This document shows positions 20,826 through 30,396 of a stretch of DNA of 43,772 nucleotides, in pieces. The stretch's first letter is position 1. Each line of letters starts with the position of its first letter. The stretch is from Oscillospiraceae bacterium (GTDB taxonomy: Bacteria; Bacillota; Clostridia; Oscillospirales; Acutalibacteraceae), in NCBI GenBank assembly GCA_031282735.1, contig JAITDE010000100.1, forward strand, positions 1 to 43,772, read 5' to 3'. The translations under genes and the position numbers were made by a program. The notes beneath the pieces were generated by a model. The model worked only from the letters and a program-made list of their open reading frames with translations, was not told where the DNA came from and ran no database searches.

Positions 20826-21863
20826 TTATTGAGCCTCGGCCAGCAATTCGGTTGTGCTCAAATCGGCGCTTGCACACCAAAATTGATTGTCCCGCACATA
20901 ATACACCCAACCATCGGCGACACCGACCACGCTTTCGCAAGGGATTTTTTGAAGCATCGTGTAGTCTCTGTTGGTGTCTTTTTCAAGATTTTGCAGTTTG
21001 AATGTCTTGAATACTTCGTCATTTTCGGTATAAACGCAATTGACCGTGCCGCTATCCACGGCGATTGCGTACCATGACTTGTCGGTTTCAATGGGTAGCG
21101 GCAAACAGTACAATATACCCATCGTTTTTTCCGACACCACATAAGCGCGATTGGCGGCATCAAGCTCCGTTTGGAATTGATCCGGCAGAACGAACGGCTT
21201 GCGCGCCAAGTGACCGTTCTGCGTGCCGTAGATAAAATCGACCGTTTCGCTTGCGGTGTCAAAAAGCCATCCATCGGCAAGGCGTTTTACAAGTTCGGCT
21301 TCCGCCGAATCGCCGTCAATCATTGCCGTCGTCTCCCGCGGATACTCCGCGGTCAAATCCAGCACGGCGCACCGTTTTTTGCCGTAAGTATAGAGCTTCC
21401 GCGCTGTGGAAGCAATATAGTAACTGTCGATCGGCTTATCAGTCAGCAGTTGTTCATCCGCAGGATTTTCCGCGTTAAATCGATAGAGCTTTCCGTCCGT
21501 TCGTATATAGTACACAAACAGTCCGTCCGCCTGAAGCCGATGCAGACCGGCATCGGCTTGCAATTCTTCCAAATCCGCGCCGCTTTCGGGGCGAACGCGA
21601 TGAAGCCGGATCGTATCATCATCGGCGTTTGCCAAAGTATAATACACAAAACCATTGGTCATGCAACATTCGTGGACATCGTTTGCGATTAACTTTCTTT
21701 GCACGTCGCCGTATTTTTGATACAGTGCGCCGTTGAACGTGAAATACAAGTAACCATCGACGAGTTGGATCGACATTGGTTTTGTTTGCTCGGGTTTTGC
21801 GCATGCCGAAAACAGCAAGGCGGCGGCGACCGCAAGCGCAAACAAACGCGGCAGCTTTTTCAT
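20826..21863 (-). CDS. Putative lipoprotein, DUF5050-like
   Basis: 'MKKLPRLFALAVAAALLFSACAKPEQ' signal with lipobox; repeated 'VYYIRTDGKLYRFNAE'-type beta segments. Confidence 0.65.
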   Translation of the reverse strand: MKKLPRLFALAVAAALLFSACAKPEQTKPMSIQLVDGYLYFTFNGALYQKYGDVQRKLIANDVHECCMTNGFVYYTLANADDDTIRLHRVRPESGADLEELQADAGLHRLQADGLFVYYIRTDGKLYRFNAENPADEQLLTDKPIDSYYIASTARKLYTYGKKRCAVLDLTAEYPRETTAMIDGDSAEAELVKRLADGWLFDTASETVDFIYGTQNGHLARKPFVLPDQFQTELDAANRAYVVSEKTMGILYCLPLPIETDKSWYAIAVDSGTVNCVYTENDEVFKTFKLQNLEKDTNRDYTMLQKIPCESVVGVADGWVYYVRDNQFWCASADLSTTELLAEAQ

Positions 21864-21940
21864 GCAATCCCCCAAAATCTAATGTCCAATAAAATCTTAT
21901 AAAATCTTATAAAGAAAAAACGCAAAAGCAGGGTGTTCAA

Positions 21941-22477
21941 TCATTCCGTCGGGCTGTTTTTTCGATACTGATATAAGACTTCGTCCAGCGGGACTTTTGC
22001 AACCGTGTTGAACAAATTCGTCGCCGCCATGATTCCCGCAAACGAGATGAGCAGAACGATTTGTTCTTCGCTGTAACGCGCTTTGAGCTGATCGTAAATG
22101 GCGGGATCAATGTTGTGCGGGTCCTCCGAAATGGAAAATCCAAACTCCATGAGCAATTGCTCTTCGTCATTCAAGTTTGGATTTTCGGGATCGTCGCCTG
22201 TGTCGATCAATATTTTGCGGAAGAACGTGGAACACACCAAGCAGCGGTTGCCGACCGAAATGGCGTAGGAATACAGCGACACCGCGCGATCGCTGATGAA
22301 ATCACTGAGTAAATCCGCCAGCGCGTACCATTCCATATAGACGTCAAATGATTTTGTATTGTGCAAAAGTGTGCGCTTCATGTTTGTGACGCGCCCATGT
22401 TTGGCAATCTGATCTTCGTAACGCGCCCGCACGGCCTCCGCCGCAGTTTCATATTCGGTCATGGATAAATAACTCAT
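21941..22477 (-). CDS. Carboxymuconolactone decarboxylase/AhpD-like protein
   Basis: 'LLHNTKSFDVYMEWYALADLLSDFISDRAVSLYSYAISVGNRCLVCSTFFRK' resembles AhpD-like folds. Confidence 0.55.
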   Translation of the reverse strand: MSYLSMTEYETAAEAVRARYEDQIAKHGRVTNMKRTLLHNTKSFDVYMEWYALADLLSDFISDRAVSLYSYAISVGNRCLVCSTFFRKILIDTGDDPENPNLNDEEQLLMEFGFSISEDPHNIDPAIYDQLKARYSEEQIVLLISFAGIMAATNLFNTVAKVPLDEVLYQYRKNSPTE

Positions 22478-22526
22478 AAAATCCCCCTTTTTGATGCAAA
22501 CAGTATAGCACAAACACAGTCAAAAA

Positions 22527-23729
22527 TCAAGCCCGCGTGTGCGCCAAAGCAAGCAATTCATCAACAATAATCGCCGCGACTTCCGCCTTGCTCAACAATG
22601 GCAAGCGTTTTGTGGCGTTTGCCGTGATGATCGTAACCCGATTGGTGTCGTGAGCAAAACCCGCGTTTTCTTGCGTGACATTGTTCGCCGCGATCATGTC
22701 CAAATGTTTGCGCACGAGCTTTTCGCGCGCGTAGTCTTCGGCGCGTTCGGTTTCCATCGAAAACCCGCAAAGCAACTGTCCCGCACGGCGATGTTCCCCC
22801 AAATACGCCAAGATATCGGCGGTGCGTTTGAGCGGAATTGTCAAATCGCCGTCCCGCTTTTTTTGCTTTTGGTCAAAATATTGTTTCGGCGTATAATCGG
22901 CGACCGCCGCCGCCTTGATGATAATATCCTGTTCGGGCGCGCGCGAGACGACGGCTTCAAACATTTCGGCGGCATCGGTCACGGACACAAAATCGACAAA
23001 CAGGGGCGCGGTCACTTCGGCATAACCGCTCACCAGCGTAACCTCCGCGCCGCGCATCGCGCAATTGCGGGCAAGCGCATAGCCCATTTTTCCGCTGGAG
23101 TGGTTGCTCAAAAAGCGCACGGGATCAAGCCTTTCGCGGGTTGCGCCGGCGGTAACGAGTACCTTTTTGCCTTGCAAATCCTTTTTAAACGCGATTCGGC
23201 GCAAGATATATGCAATCAAAACCGCCTCATCGGGCATTCTCCCCGCACCGATATCGCCGCAAGCAAGCCTCCCCTCGGCAGGTTGGATGATCTCAAAGCC
23301 CAATGTTTCAAGCAAACTCAAGTTGCGTTGCGTGACGGGATTTTGCAACATTTGGGTGTTCATCGCGGGCGAAACCAGTTTGCCGCACGCGCAGGCAAGA
23401 ATGGTCGTCGTGAGCATGTCGTCCGCCAATCCATGGGCAAGTTTTGCAAGGACGTTCGCGGTCGCGGGGGCAAGCAGAACGATATCCGCACGTTTCGCGA
23501 GCGAAACGTGTTCCACGCTGAATTGAAAATTGCGGTCGAACGTATCCGTCAAACACTTGTTGCCCGTGAGCGTCTCGAACGTGATCGGATTGACGAACTT
23601 CAGGGCGTTTTGCGTCATGAGCACATGCACGTCCGCGTGCAGTTTGACAAGCGCACTGGCAAGCGCCGCCGCTTTGTACGCCGCAACACTTCCGCTCACG
23701 CCCAACAGCACAGTTTTATCTTTCAGCAT
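22527..23729 (-). CDS. coaBC: Bifunctional phosphopantothenoylcysteine decarboxylase / phosphopantothenate-cysteine ligase
   Basis: 'VLLGVSGSVAAYKAAALASALVK', 'HVSLAKRADIVLLAPATANVLAKLAHGLADDMLTTT', 'VLVTAGATRERLDPVRFLSNHSSGKMGYALA'. Confidence 0.96.
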   Translation of the reverse strand: MLKDKTVLLGVSGSVAAYKAAALASALVKLHADVHVLMTQNALKFVNPITFETLTGNKCLTDTFDRNFQFSVEHVSLAKRADIVLLAPATANVLAKLAHGLADDMLTTTILACACGKLVSPAMNTQMLQNPVTQRNLSLLETLGFEIIQPAEGRLACGDIGAGRMPDEAVLIAYILRRIAFKKDLQGKKVLVTAGATRERLDPVRFLSNHSSGKMGYALARNCAMRGAEVTLVSGYAEVTAPLFVDFVSVTDAAEMFEAVVSRAPEQDIIIKAAAVADYTPKQYFDQKQKKRDGDLTIPLKRTADILAYLGEHRRAGQLLCGFSMETERAEDYAREKLVRKHLDMIAANNVTQENAGFAHDTNRVTIITANATKRLPLLSKAEVAAIIVDELLALAHTRA

Positions 23730-23734
23730 AAGTA

Positions 23735-24508
23735 TTACTTCTCTTCCGTATTTTTCAAAAACAACACGCGTAATCCTTTCAGCAACAGGGCGGGATCATA
23801 AATGATCTTTTTTTTGCAATGAGGCAGAATCGCTTCGGCACAGCCGCCCGTTGCAATCACGGTCATCGGTCTGCCGATCTGCTCCTCAACGCGTTCGAGC
23901 AAGCCGTCGATGCAGGCGGCGTTGCCGAAGATCAAACCGCTTTTCATGCTATCAATGGAGTTTGAACCAATCACACTGCGCGGCGCTTCAAAGGCGATGC
24001 GCGGCAACTGCGCCGTGCGCGTGATCAGTGAATCCAGCGCGGTTTTGGGTCCCGGCAGAATCACGCTGCCAATGTAACGCCCTTTGGCGTCGATTACCGA
24101 AAAAGTCGTCGCCGTGCCCATGTCGATCACCGTCAAGGGCGGCTTGTATTCTTTGAGTGCGGCGACCGCGTCCACAACCAAATCGCTACCCAATTGAGCC
24201 GGATTGTCGGTTGTGATGTGAAGCCCCGTTTTCACGCCCGGACCGACGACCATCGCGGCAAGCCCCGTCACCTTTTTGACGGCTTGGCAAATGGTGTCGG
24301 TCAACTGCGGAACAACGGACGACAATGCGCAGCCTTTGATTTCGCTGACACTGATGCCGTGCAATTCAAACAGATTTTTGAAATCAATGGCGTATTCCAG
24401 TTCACTTTTGGCGGTGTTGGTGGAAAGCCGTTCCATGAACACCAAATCATCTTGATGCAAACAGCCAAGGGTGATGGTTGTATTGCCCATATCGATTGCA
24501 AATAGCAT
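23735..24508 (-). CDS. coaX: Type III pantothenate kinase
   Basis: 'MLFAIDMGNTTITLGCL', 'LGSDLVVDAVAALKEYKPPLTVIDMGTATTFSVID'. Confidence 0.95.
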   Translation of the reverse strand: MLFAIDMGNTTITLGCLHQDDLVFMERLSTNTAKSELEYAIDFKNLFELHGISVSEIKGCALSSVVPQLTDTICQAVKKVTGLAAMVVGPGVKTGLHITTDNPAQLGSDLVVDAVAALKEYKPPLTVIDMGTATTFSVIDAKGRYIGSVILPGPKTALDSLITRTAQLPRIAFEAPRSVIGSNSIDSMKSGLIFGNAACIDGLLERVEEQIGRPMTVIATGGCAEAILPHCKKKIIYDPALLLKGLRVLFLKNTEEK

Positions 24509-24542
24509 CGGTTTTCCCCTCTCCATATAGCCCGCAAACGCC

Positions 24543-24696
24543 CGCGCGCCCCTGCGAGGAGCACCCGCTTCGCGCTGTCATATCTAGCCCACGCAAATAT
24601 AAATCAGTCTAAAAATGACCGCGCGCCCCTGCGGGGAGCAGTCGCTTCGCGCTGTCATTTGCACCCCACGCAAATATAAATCAGTCTAAAAATGAC
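24543..24696. repeat. Two tandem 77-bp units (module 2), with a third partial unit following
   Basis: Units start at 24543 and 24620; both end CCCACGCAAATATAAATCAGTCTAAAAATGAC. Confidence 0.9.
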
Positions 24697-24727
24697 CGCA
24701 CGAAGCGGGTGCTCGCCGCAGGCGTTT

Positions 24728-24764
24728 TTCTTCAGAAAAAGTAAGGCAGAAAAAGTAAGTAGCC
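24728..24764 (-). repeat. Dispersed repeat, module 1 (degenerate or partly duplicated copy)
   Basis: Minus strand GGCTACTTACTTTTTCT-GCCTTACTTTTTCTGAAGAAAAA; first 17 nt identical to 38170-38186. Confidence 0.7.
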
Positions 24765-24768
24765 CCGT

Positions 24769-26349
24769 CTACGGTTTATCGCGCCGCAAATAGGCAATCA
24801 GCAACAGCAACGCGATCAGCGGCGAAAACGGCAGCATCACGAGAATAAGGCAAACCAAACAAAGCAAAATGGGAAGCCCCTTTTTGCTCGGGCGCACCGT
24901 TTCCTCAAAATGCGGACAAAGTGCCGCGATATCTTTTTCGTTCGCGTCAAACGGCAATACGGCGCCGCTGTCCCGAATTCCCGCGTTGTAAAGCAACGGC
25001 TCAACCAAGGACCGCACGGATGCCGCACCCTTGACCAGTTTTTCGATCTTGATGCCGAGCACGTTCAGGAAAGAATCAATCACATTGAGAAGCCCAATTG
25101 TGATTTTGTATTGCGCGGTGTCGGGCGTGAACGGACTGTCGCCAGCAAAAAGATACATCACAAGTTGAATGATGAACTCCACCACGCTGTCGTTTTTGAC
25201 GTGCGCCCAATCGGCGGGTTTCATCCCCGTTTCGGCTTTGACCCACTTTGCAACCTTGCCGATGGTCAGTTTTTGCAAACATTTGGCGATCGGTTTTAAA
25301 ATCCAGCCGAATTTGTAACTTACGCGCGGTTGAACGCTGAACGCTCGCGCCATCTCGGCAAATCGGACGGTATCGCTCGCTGCGGCGGCAACCAGATCGC
25401 GAATCATCCCGAAAAATTGATGCTCCATGTGGCTGTCGAGTGTGCCGCCAATCGGCTCAAACGCCACCGGCTCGGTGATTTTTTCGGCTTGCACGGCAAG
25501 CATGCGATTGTTTTTATCCGCAACGCAAAAGCGAAACGTGCCGGGATAACCGATCAGCGACGCCGTGGATATATCATAAAACAGGCTGCCGTTGGCAGTG
25601 ATCTTATAGGAAATATCCTGTATGTGCGTGTGTCCCGTGAAGCAAAACGGAATTCCCCATTGCGCGAAAAGCTCCGTGAAGCGTTCGTGCTGATACATCA
25701 TGTCGTTTTTGCCGATGATTGCGTAAAACGGCGACGGCGCAATCATCGGGTGATGCGTCATGGGGATTAAGTATTGATTGTCTTGTTTGGCAAGCTCGGT
25801 TTGCTCGTGTATCCAGCCCAGCATTTCTTCGCTGAACCCGCTATGACCCATGCCGTCGCGGTCGTCATTGAGCGCAAGCAAGCGGTAGCCATCCGCAAGT
25901 TGCGCGGTGTAAGAATGGCTTAAGCGGTGCACGGCGATTGCCTCTTGCGGACCGAACGGATAGTACATATCCCAAAGGGCTTCGCGTTCGGCATGCGGGG
26001 CGGGGCGTTTGACATCACCCTCATAGATGCTTCCCTTGTCGTAATCGTGCGTGGCCGTAATCACAAACACGCGTTTGCCCGCCTCCCGCAAACCATGAAG
26101 GCAGGCGATCATTTCCTCATGCCCCCAAAGCTCGCCGTTGTTGACCACATCACCCGAGAGTAGCACGATATCCGCGCGATCGTCTTTGGCGATTTGCCGA
26201 AAAGCGGCTTCAATGGTTTCCTGCGCGTCTTTGAGCAGCTTTTGGCTTTTTTGATTGTCGAGCGCATAGGCCGCGCCGTCCACGCCCAAGCGTTTGGAGT
26301 AATAGTGCGTATCGCTGATCACGAAAAAAGACAGATTCGGCAGTTGCAT
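24769..26349 (-). CDS. Metallophosphoesterase (calcineurin-like), C-terminal hydrophobic segment
   Basis: 'FFVISDTHYYS', 'LLSGDVVNNGE', 'VITATHDY', 'PMTHHPMI', 'FTGHTHIQD'; RBS AAAAGGG upstream of MQLPNLSF. Confidence 0.88.
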   Translation of the reverse strand: MQLPNLSFFVISDTHYYSKRLGVDGAAYALDNQKSQKLLKDAQETIEAAFRQIAKDDRADIVLLSGDVVNNGELWGHEEMIACLHGLREAGKRVFVITATHDYDKGSIYEGDVKRPAPHAEREALWDMYYPFGPQEAIAVHRLSHSYTAQLADGYRLLALNDDRDGMGHSGFSEEMLGWIHEQTELAKQDNQYLIPMTHHPMIAPSPFYAIIGKNDMMYQHERFTELFAQWGIPFCFTGHTHIQDISYKITANGSLFYDISTASLIGYPGTFRFCVADKNNRMLAVQAEKITEPVAFEPIGGTLDSHMEHQFFGMIRDLVAAAASDTVRFAEMARAFSVQPRVSYKFGWILKPIAKCLQKLTIGKVAKWVKAETGMKPADWAHVKNDSVVEFIIQLVMYLFAGDSPFTPDTAQYKITIGLLNVIDSFLNVLGIKIEKLVKGAASVRSLVEPLLYNAGIRDSGAVLPFDANEKDIAALCPHFEETVRPSKKGLPILLCLVCLILVMLPFSPLIALLLLIAYLRRDKP

Positions 26350-26427
26350 CGCGCGCACCCTTTTCATTCTGGTCTGGTAAGATGCTCTCATCATAGCACA
26401 TCAATCGTAAAAAAGCAACTTCTTTTT

Positions 26428-26459
26428 CTCTTCTTTTCTCTTCTTTTTTCTCTTCTTTT
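26428..26459. repeat. Polypyrimidine short tandem repeat (three CTCTTCTTTT units)
   Basis: Units at 26428-26437, 26438-26447 and 26450-26459. Confidence 0.75.
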
Positions 26460-26501
26460 CTTGAAAGAAAAGAAGCAAAAGAACTTTAGCCGCTTCGCGC
26501 G
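26452..26501 (+). repeat. Dispersed repeat, module 1 variant
   Basis: CTTCTTTTCTTGAAAGAAAAGAAGCAAAAGAACTTTAGCCGCTTCGCGCG. Confidence 0.65.
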
Positions 26502-26541
26502 TTGATTTGCGGTATTCCCTTTCATGGCGTGAAAAGATTTT

Positions 26542-27384
26542 TCATCCAATCCGCATTGAAATATTGCAAGTCCGCACAGAATGCGTCAGCATACCAAGCG
26601 ATATCACATCCACGCCCGTTTCCGCAATCGCGCGGATGTTTGCGTCCGTCACATCGCCCGAAGCCTCCATCACCACGCGAATGCCGTTTTTGTGATTCCG
26701 CGCCAGCGCAACGCCCCGCTCCATTTGCGTAATCGACATATTGTCGAACATGATCACATCGGCGCAAGCGTCCAAAGCCTGTTCCACTTCATCCAACGTA
26801 CGCGTTTCCACCTCAATTTTGACCATATGACCAATGTTGCGCCGCACTGCCGCAATCGCTTCGGCAATTGAACCGCAGGCATCAATGTGATTGTCCTTGA
26901 GCATCACGGCGTCCGATAGTCCGAACCGGTGATTTTTGCCGCCGCCGCACGCAACTGCATATTTTTGCAGAGAACGCAATCCCGGCAGCGTTTTGCGCGT
27001 ATCGGTCACCGCGCAGCGTGTGCCGCGCAGGAGTTCGACCATACGCGCGGTTGTTGTGGCAATCCCGCTCAAATGCTGCAAAAAGTTGAGCGCAGTGCGC
27101 TCGCCCTGCAACAGCGGCGCGGTGTGCGTCTCCAGTTCCAGCAATACGTCGCCCGATTGAAAGCGATCGCCGTCTTTTTTGCGCAAATTGAATACGGTTG
27201 ATTGATCCAAAAGCTCGAAAGTGCGTGTGAAGCATTGTGCACCGCAAAAAACGCCGTCCTGCTTCGCGAGCAGGTAGGCTTTGCTATGATGTTCAGGCGC
27301 AAAAATGGAGGAAGACAAATCGGCATATGGTATGTCTTCTTTGAGCGCGGTTTGGATGAGTGCGTCTATCTCAAACGAAAGCAT
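26542..27384 (-). CDS. nadC: Nicotinate-nucleotide (quinolinate) pyrophosphorylase
   Basis: 'EDIPYADLSSSIF', 'GERTALNFLQHLSGIATTTARMVELL', 'TRKTLPGLRSLQKYAVACGGGKNHRFGLSDAVMLKDNHI'. Confidence 0.96.
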   Translation of the reverse strand: MLSFEIDALIQTALKEDIPYADLSSSIFAPEHHSKAYLLAKQDGVFCGAQCFTRTFELLDQSTVFNLRKKDGDRFQSGDVLLELETHTAPLLQGERTALNFLQHLSGIATTTARMVELLRGTRCAVTDTRKTLPGLRSLQKYAVACGGGKNHRFGLSDAVMLKDNHIDACGSIAEAIAAVRRNIGHMVKIEVETRTLDEVEQALDACADVIMFDNMSITQMERGVALARNHKNGIRVVMEASGDVTDANIRAIAETGVDVISLGMLTHSVRTCNISMRIG

Positions 27385-27474
27385 CAAAAAAAGCCCCCTG
27401 ATTTTTAATATTTTTAATATTTTTGCGCTACTATTTTTTTTGAAAGAAAAAGTATAATGTCCAAAGTCCAGCGT

Positions 27475-28935
27475 CTAGGACAGCAGCTCTTCCAATATCA
27501 GCGCGGCGACACAGGCAAGCGAGAGTGTTTCGGCGTAGTCACGCGTTACGGCGTAATCGCCCGTGCGGAGCGTTTCGTAAATTTCACGCATGCGGCTTGC
27601 GCCCGACGGCAGCGCCGCGACTTCGGGGAACACAAAAAAAGCGTGCTGCATGGTCGCGCGGATTTCGTCCTTGAGCGCGGTTGAAATTTCCTGCGCGGCC
27701 GATCGATAAGGCAGCGCAACGGCATCGCAGCCGCTTTGCGGTGTTTTTTGAAGGTAACTTAAGATATCATTTGCCGCGTGACGGCTGAACACAAGGGCTT
27801 CCGGCAACGAATTGCTTGCCAAACGATTGCCGCCGTGCAATCCCGTGTGTGCGCATTCGCCTGCGGCATACAACCCGGGCACACAGGTGCGTCCGCACAA
27901 ATCGACATCAACGCCGCCCATCAGATAGTGCTGGCACGGAAAAACAGGGATAAAATCGCTTGCGATATCAATCCCGCGCACCTTGCACGCGGCATCAATG
28001 GCAGGAAATCTTTTTTGCAAAAACGCCGCGCCGCGATGACGGATATCCAAATAAAAATGACGCGAACCCACGCGGCGGGATTCCATCAAAATCGAACGCG
28101 AAACAACGTCGCGAGGCGCAAGCTCCAAACGCTGGTCATAGTTTTGCATAAAACGCCGATGATAGCAATTGAGCAAATACGCGCCCTCGCCGCGAATCGC
28201 TTCGCTAATGAGAAACGGATCTTCGTCGTTTTGTGCGGCAAAAGCGGTTGGATGAAACTGAATGAAGTGCAAACGCTTTGTCTTCGCGCCGAGTTCATAG
28301 GCGAGACGAATGCCGTCGCCTGTGGAAACGGCGGGATTTGTGGTGTAACGATACACGCGCCCGATGCCGCCTGTGGCAAGCAATAAGGCACGGCAAAAAA
28401 AACGCTGCGCACCATCGCCGCAAATTGCGTCGATCGCAAAGCCGTTTTTTGTGCGCACGGCAAAACAGGCTGTCGCATCCTCTAAGAGTGTTACGTTTGG
28501 GAGCGCAAGCACATGCGGCAGGAGTTTATCCACCATTTCTTTGCCTGTTTGGTCTTTGTGGTGCACAATGCGGCGGCGGCTATGTCCGCCCTCCAGTGTC
28601 TTATTCAGTTCCCCCTGCGCGTTGCGGTCAAATTCCACACCCAAATCCATCACATGGCGCACGTCCTGCGGGCCTTCCGTCACCAGCGCGTCCACAGCGG
28701 CCTTGTCGTTGATATAATTGCCCGCGATCAGCGTATCTTCGGCGTGGAGCACAAAGCTGTCGTCGTCTTCTTCCAACACCGCGGCCACGCCGCCCTGCGC
28801 CAACGCCGAGCCGGAGTCCGTTGGAGACTGCTTGGACAAAATAAGCACGCGCGGCGCGGGGGCGCATTGCCCCAAATGGAGCGCCGCGTACAGCCCCGCC
28901 AATCCGCTGCCTAAAATGATAACGTCATACTGCAT
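27475..28935 (-). CDS. nadB: L-aspartate oxidase
   Basis: 'MQYDVIILGSGLAGLYAALHL', 'SALAQGGVAAVL', 'LEGGHSRRRIVHHKDQTGKEM', 'GLYAAGECAHTGLHGGNRLASNSLPEALVFS'. Confidence 0.95.
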   Translation of the reverse strand: MQYDVIILGSGLAGLYAALHLGQCAPAPRVLILSKQSPTDSGSALAQGGVAAVLEEDDDSFVLHAEDTLIAGNYINDKAAVDALVTEGPQDVRHVMDLGVEFDRNAQGELNKTLEGGHSRRRIVHHKDQTGKEMVDKLLPHVLALPNVTLLEDATACFAVRTKNGFAIDAICGDGAQRFFCRALLLATGGIGRVYRYTTNPAVSTGDGIRLAYELGAKTKRLHFIQFHPTAFAAQNDEDPFLISEAIRGEGAYLLNCYHRRFMQNYDQRLELAPRDVVSRSILMESRRVGSRHFYLDIRHRGAAFLQKRFPAIDAACKVRGIDIASDFIPVFPCQHYLMGGVDVDLCGRTCVPGLYAAGECAHTGLHGGNRLASNSLPEALVFSRHAANDILSYLQKTPQSGCDAVALPYRSAAQEISTALKDEIRATMQHAFFVFPEVAALPSGASRMREIYETLRTGDYAVTRDYAETLSLACVAALILEELLS

Positions 28936-28953
28936 AGCGCTTCCTGTCATTCA

Positions 28954-30231
28954 TCAATTTCTCGTCAGTAACTCCTCGCGCTTGGGACCGTTTGAAACCA
29001 GCGTGATCGGCACGCCGATTTCGGATTCGATGAAAGCGACATAATCCTTTGCCGCCGGCGGAAACGCGTCGAACGACGTGATGCCGCGCAAATCCTGTTT
29101 GAATCCCCGCATGGTTTTGAATACGGGCTTCGCCTTGGCAAGCAGAGGCGTTACGGGAAAATCGCGCGTCACCACGCCGTCGATCTCGTAGCCGACACAG
29201 AGCTTGATTTCATCTAAGTAACTCAAACAATCAATTGCCGTAAGCACCGCCTGCGTCGCGCCTTGCACTTCACAGCCGTAGCGTGTGGCGACGCAGTCGA
29301 ACCATCCCATGCGCCGAGGACGCCGCGTGGTCGCACCGTATTCGCCGCAATCGCCGCCATGTTCGCGCATCAAAGACGCTTCCTCGCCGAAAATCTCACT
29401 CACGAACGCGCCCGCGCCGACTGCGGAGGAATACGCCTTTGTGACGCAGAAAATATCGGTGATTGCATGTGGAGGCACACCCGCGCCGATCGCGCCGAAG
29501 CCAGCCAGCGTGGAAGACGAAGTCGTCATGGGATAAATCCCTTGGTCGGGGTCGCGTAGCGAACCCAACTGACCTTCCAGCAAAATATTTTTGCCCGCCT
29601 TGTGCGCACCGCGCAAAAGCTTGCCCGTGTCGCCCACAAATGGCGCAAGCCAATCGCGTTGCGCGACCAGGGACGTGAACAGTTCGCACGAATCCAGCAA
29701 CTCTTTGTGATAAACATGCTCAAGCAACAGATTTTTATACGCGCAAATTGCCTCGACATGTTCGCGGAGCGTGTCTTCATGGAACAACTCGCAAACCTGA
29801 ATGCCCGTTTTGGCGTATTTGTCGGCATAAAACGGCGCGATGCCGCTTTTTGTTGAACCGAATTGCTTGTCGGCCAGCCGCGCCTCCTCGTAGCAATCGA
29901 ACAGCACGTGCAACGGCAAAAGCACCTGCGCGCGCTCCGAAACAATGAGTTGCGGCATAGGCACGCCTTGCGCGATCAAGTCTTCCAGCTCGGCTTTGAG
30001 CTTCGCGATATCCAGCGCGACACCATTGCCGATCACGTTGATGATGTTTTGATGGAACACGCCCGACGGCAACAAATGGAGCGCAAAACGTCCAAAATGA
30101 TTGATAATGGTATGCCCCGCATTTGCGCCGCCCTGAAAGCGAACCACAATATCGGCTTGCGCGGCAAAATGGTCAGTGATTTTCCCTTTGCCCTCATCGC
30201 CCCAGTTTGCGCCGACAATCGCTCTTACCAT
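28954..30231 (-). CDS. purA: Adenylosuccinate synthetase
   Basis: 'IVGANWGDEGKGKITDHFAAQADIVVRFQGGANAGHTI'. Confidence 0.97.
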   Translation of the reverse strand: MVRAIVGANWGDEGKGKITDHFAAQADIVVRFQGGANAGHTIINHFGRFALHLLPSGVFHQNIINVIGNGVALDIAKLKAELEDLIAQGVPMPQLIVSERAQVLLPLHVLFDCYEEARLADKQFGSTKSGIAPFYADKYAKTGIQVCELFHEDTLREHVEAICAYKNLLLEHVYHKELLDSCELFTSLVAQRDWLAPFVGDTGKLLRGAHKAGKNILLEGQLGSLRDPDQGIYPMTTSSSTLAGFGAIGAGVPPHAITDIFCVTKAYSSAVGAGAFVSEIFGEEASLMREHGGDCGEYGATTRRPRRMGWFDCVATRYGCEVQGATQAVLTAIDCLSYLDEIKLCVGYEIDGVVTRDFPVTPLLAKAKPVFKTMRGFKQDLRGITSFDAFPPAAKDYVAFIESEIGVPITLVSNGPKREELLTRN

Positions 30232-30294
30232 AGCTATCTCCCTTACTATATCGCAGAAATCCGCGTTTTTTATTGCTTATCAAAGCAACGTTAT

Positions 30295-30323
30295 ATGATA
30301 TCACATCTTATATTGCTTGTCAA
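30295..30323 (-). promoter_or_regulatory. Predicted sigma-A promoter for purA
   Basis: Minus strand TTGACA - 17 nt - TATCAT. Confidence 0.65.
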
Positions 30324-30367
30324 GCGAAAATTGAAAAATATTTTTTGATTTATTTTCAACCATGCGA

Positions 30368-30396
30368 TTGACAAATGATTTTTTACATGTTATACT
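30368..30396 (+). promoter_or_regulatory. Predicted sigma-A promoter for rpmG-secE-nusG
   Basis: TTGACA - 17 nt - TATACT. Confidence 0.75.

Noticed and set aside
21887-21914. Tandem ATAAAATCTT direct repeat upstream of the AhpD-like region
   Set aside because: Only two short AT-rich copies; not distinguishable from background.
22539-23801. 420-aa plus-strand ORF opposite coaBC
   Set aside because: Antisense shadow of a clear coaBC; low-complexity basic composition.
24543-24735. Possible CRISPR array
   Set aside because: Contiguous 77-bp tandem units without unique spacers and no cas genes in the window.
27400-27475. Degenerate module 1 copy between nadB and nadC (CTATTTTTTTTGAAAGAAAAAGTATA)
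   Set aside because: Too AT-rich and diverged, lacks the CGCTTCGCGCGG tail; cannot be assigned to the repeat family by eye.
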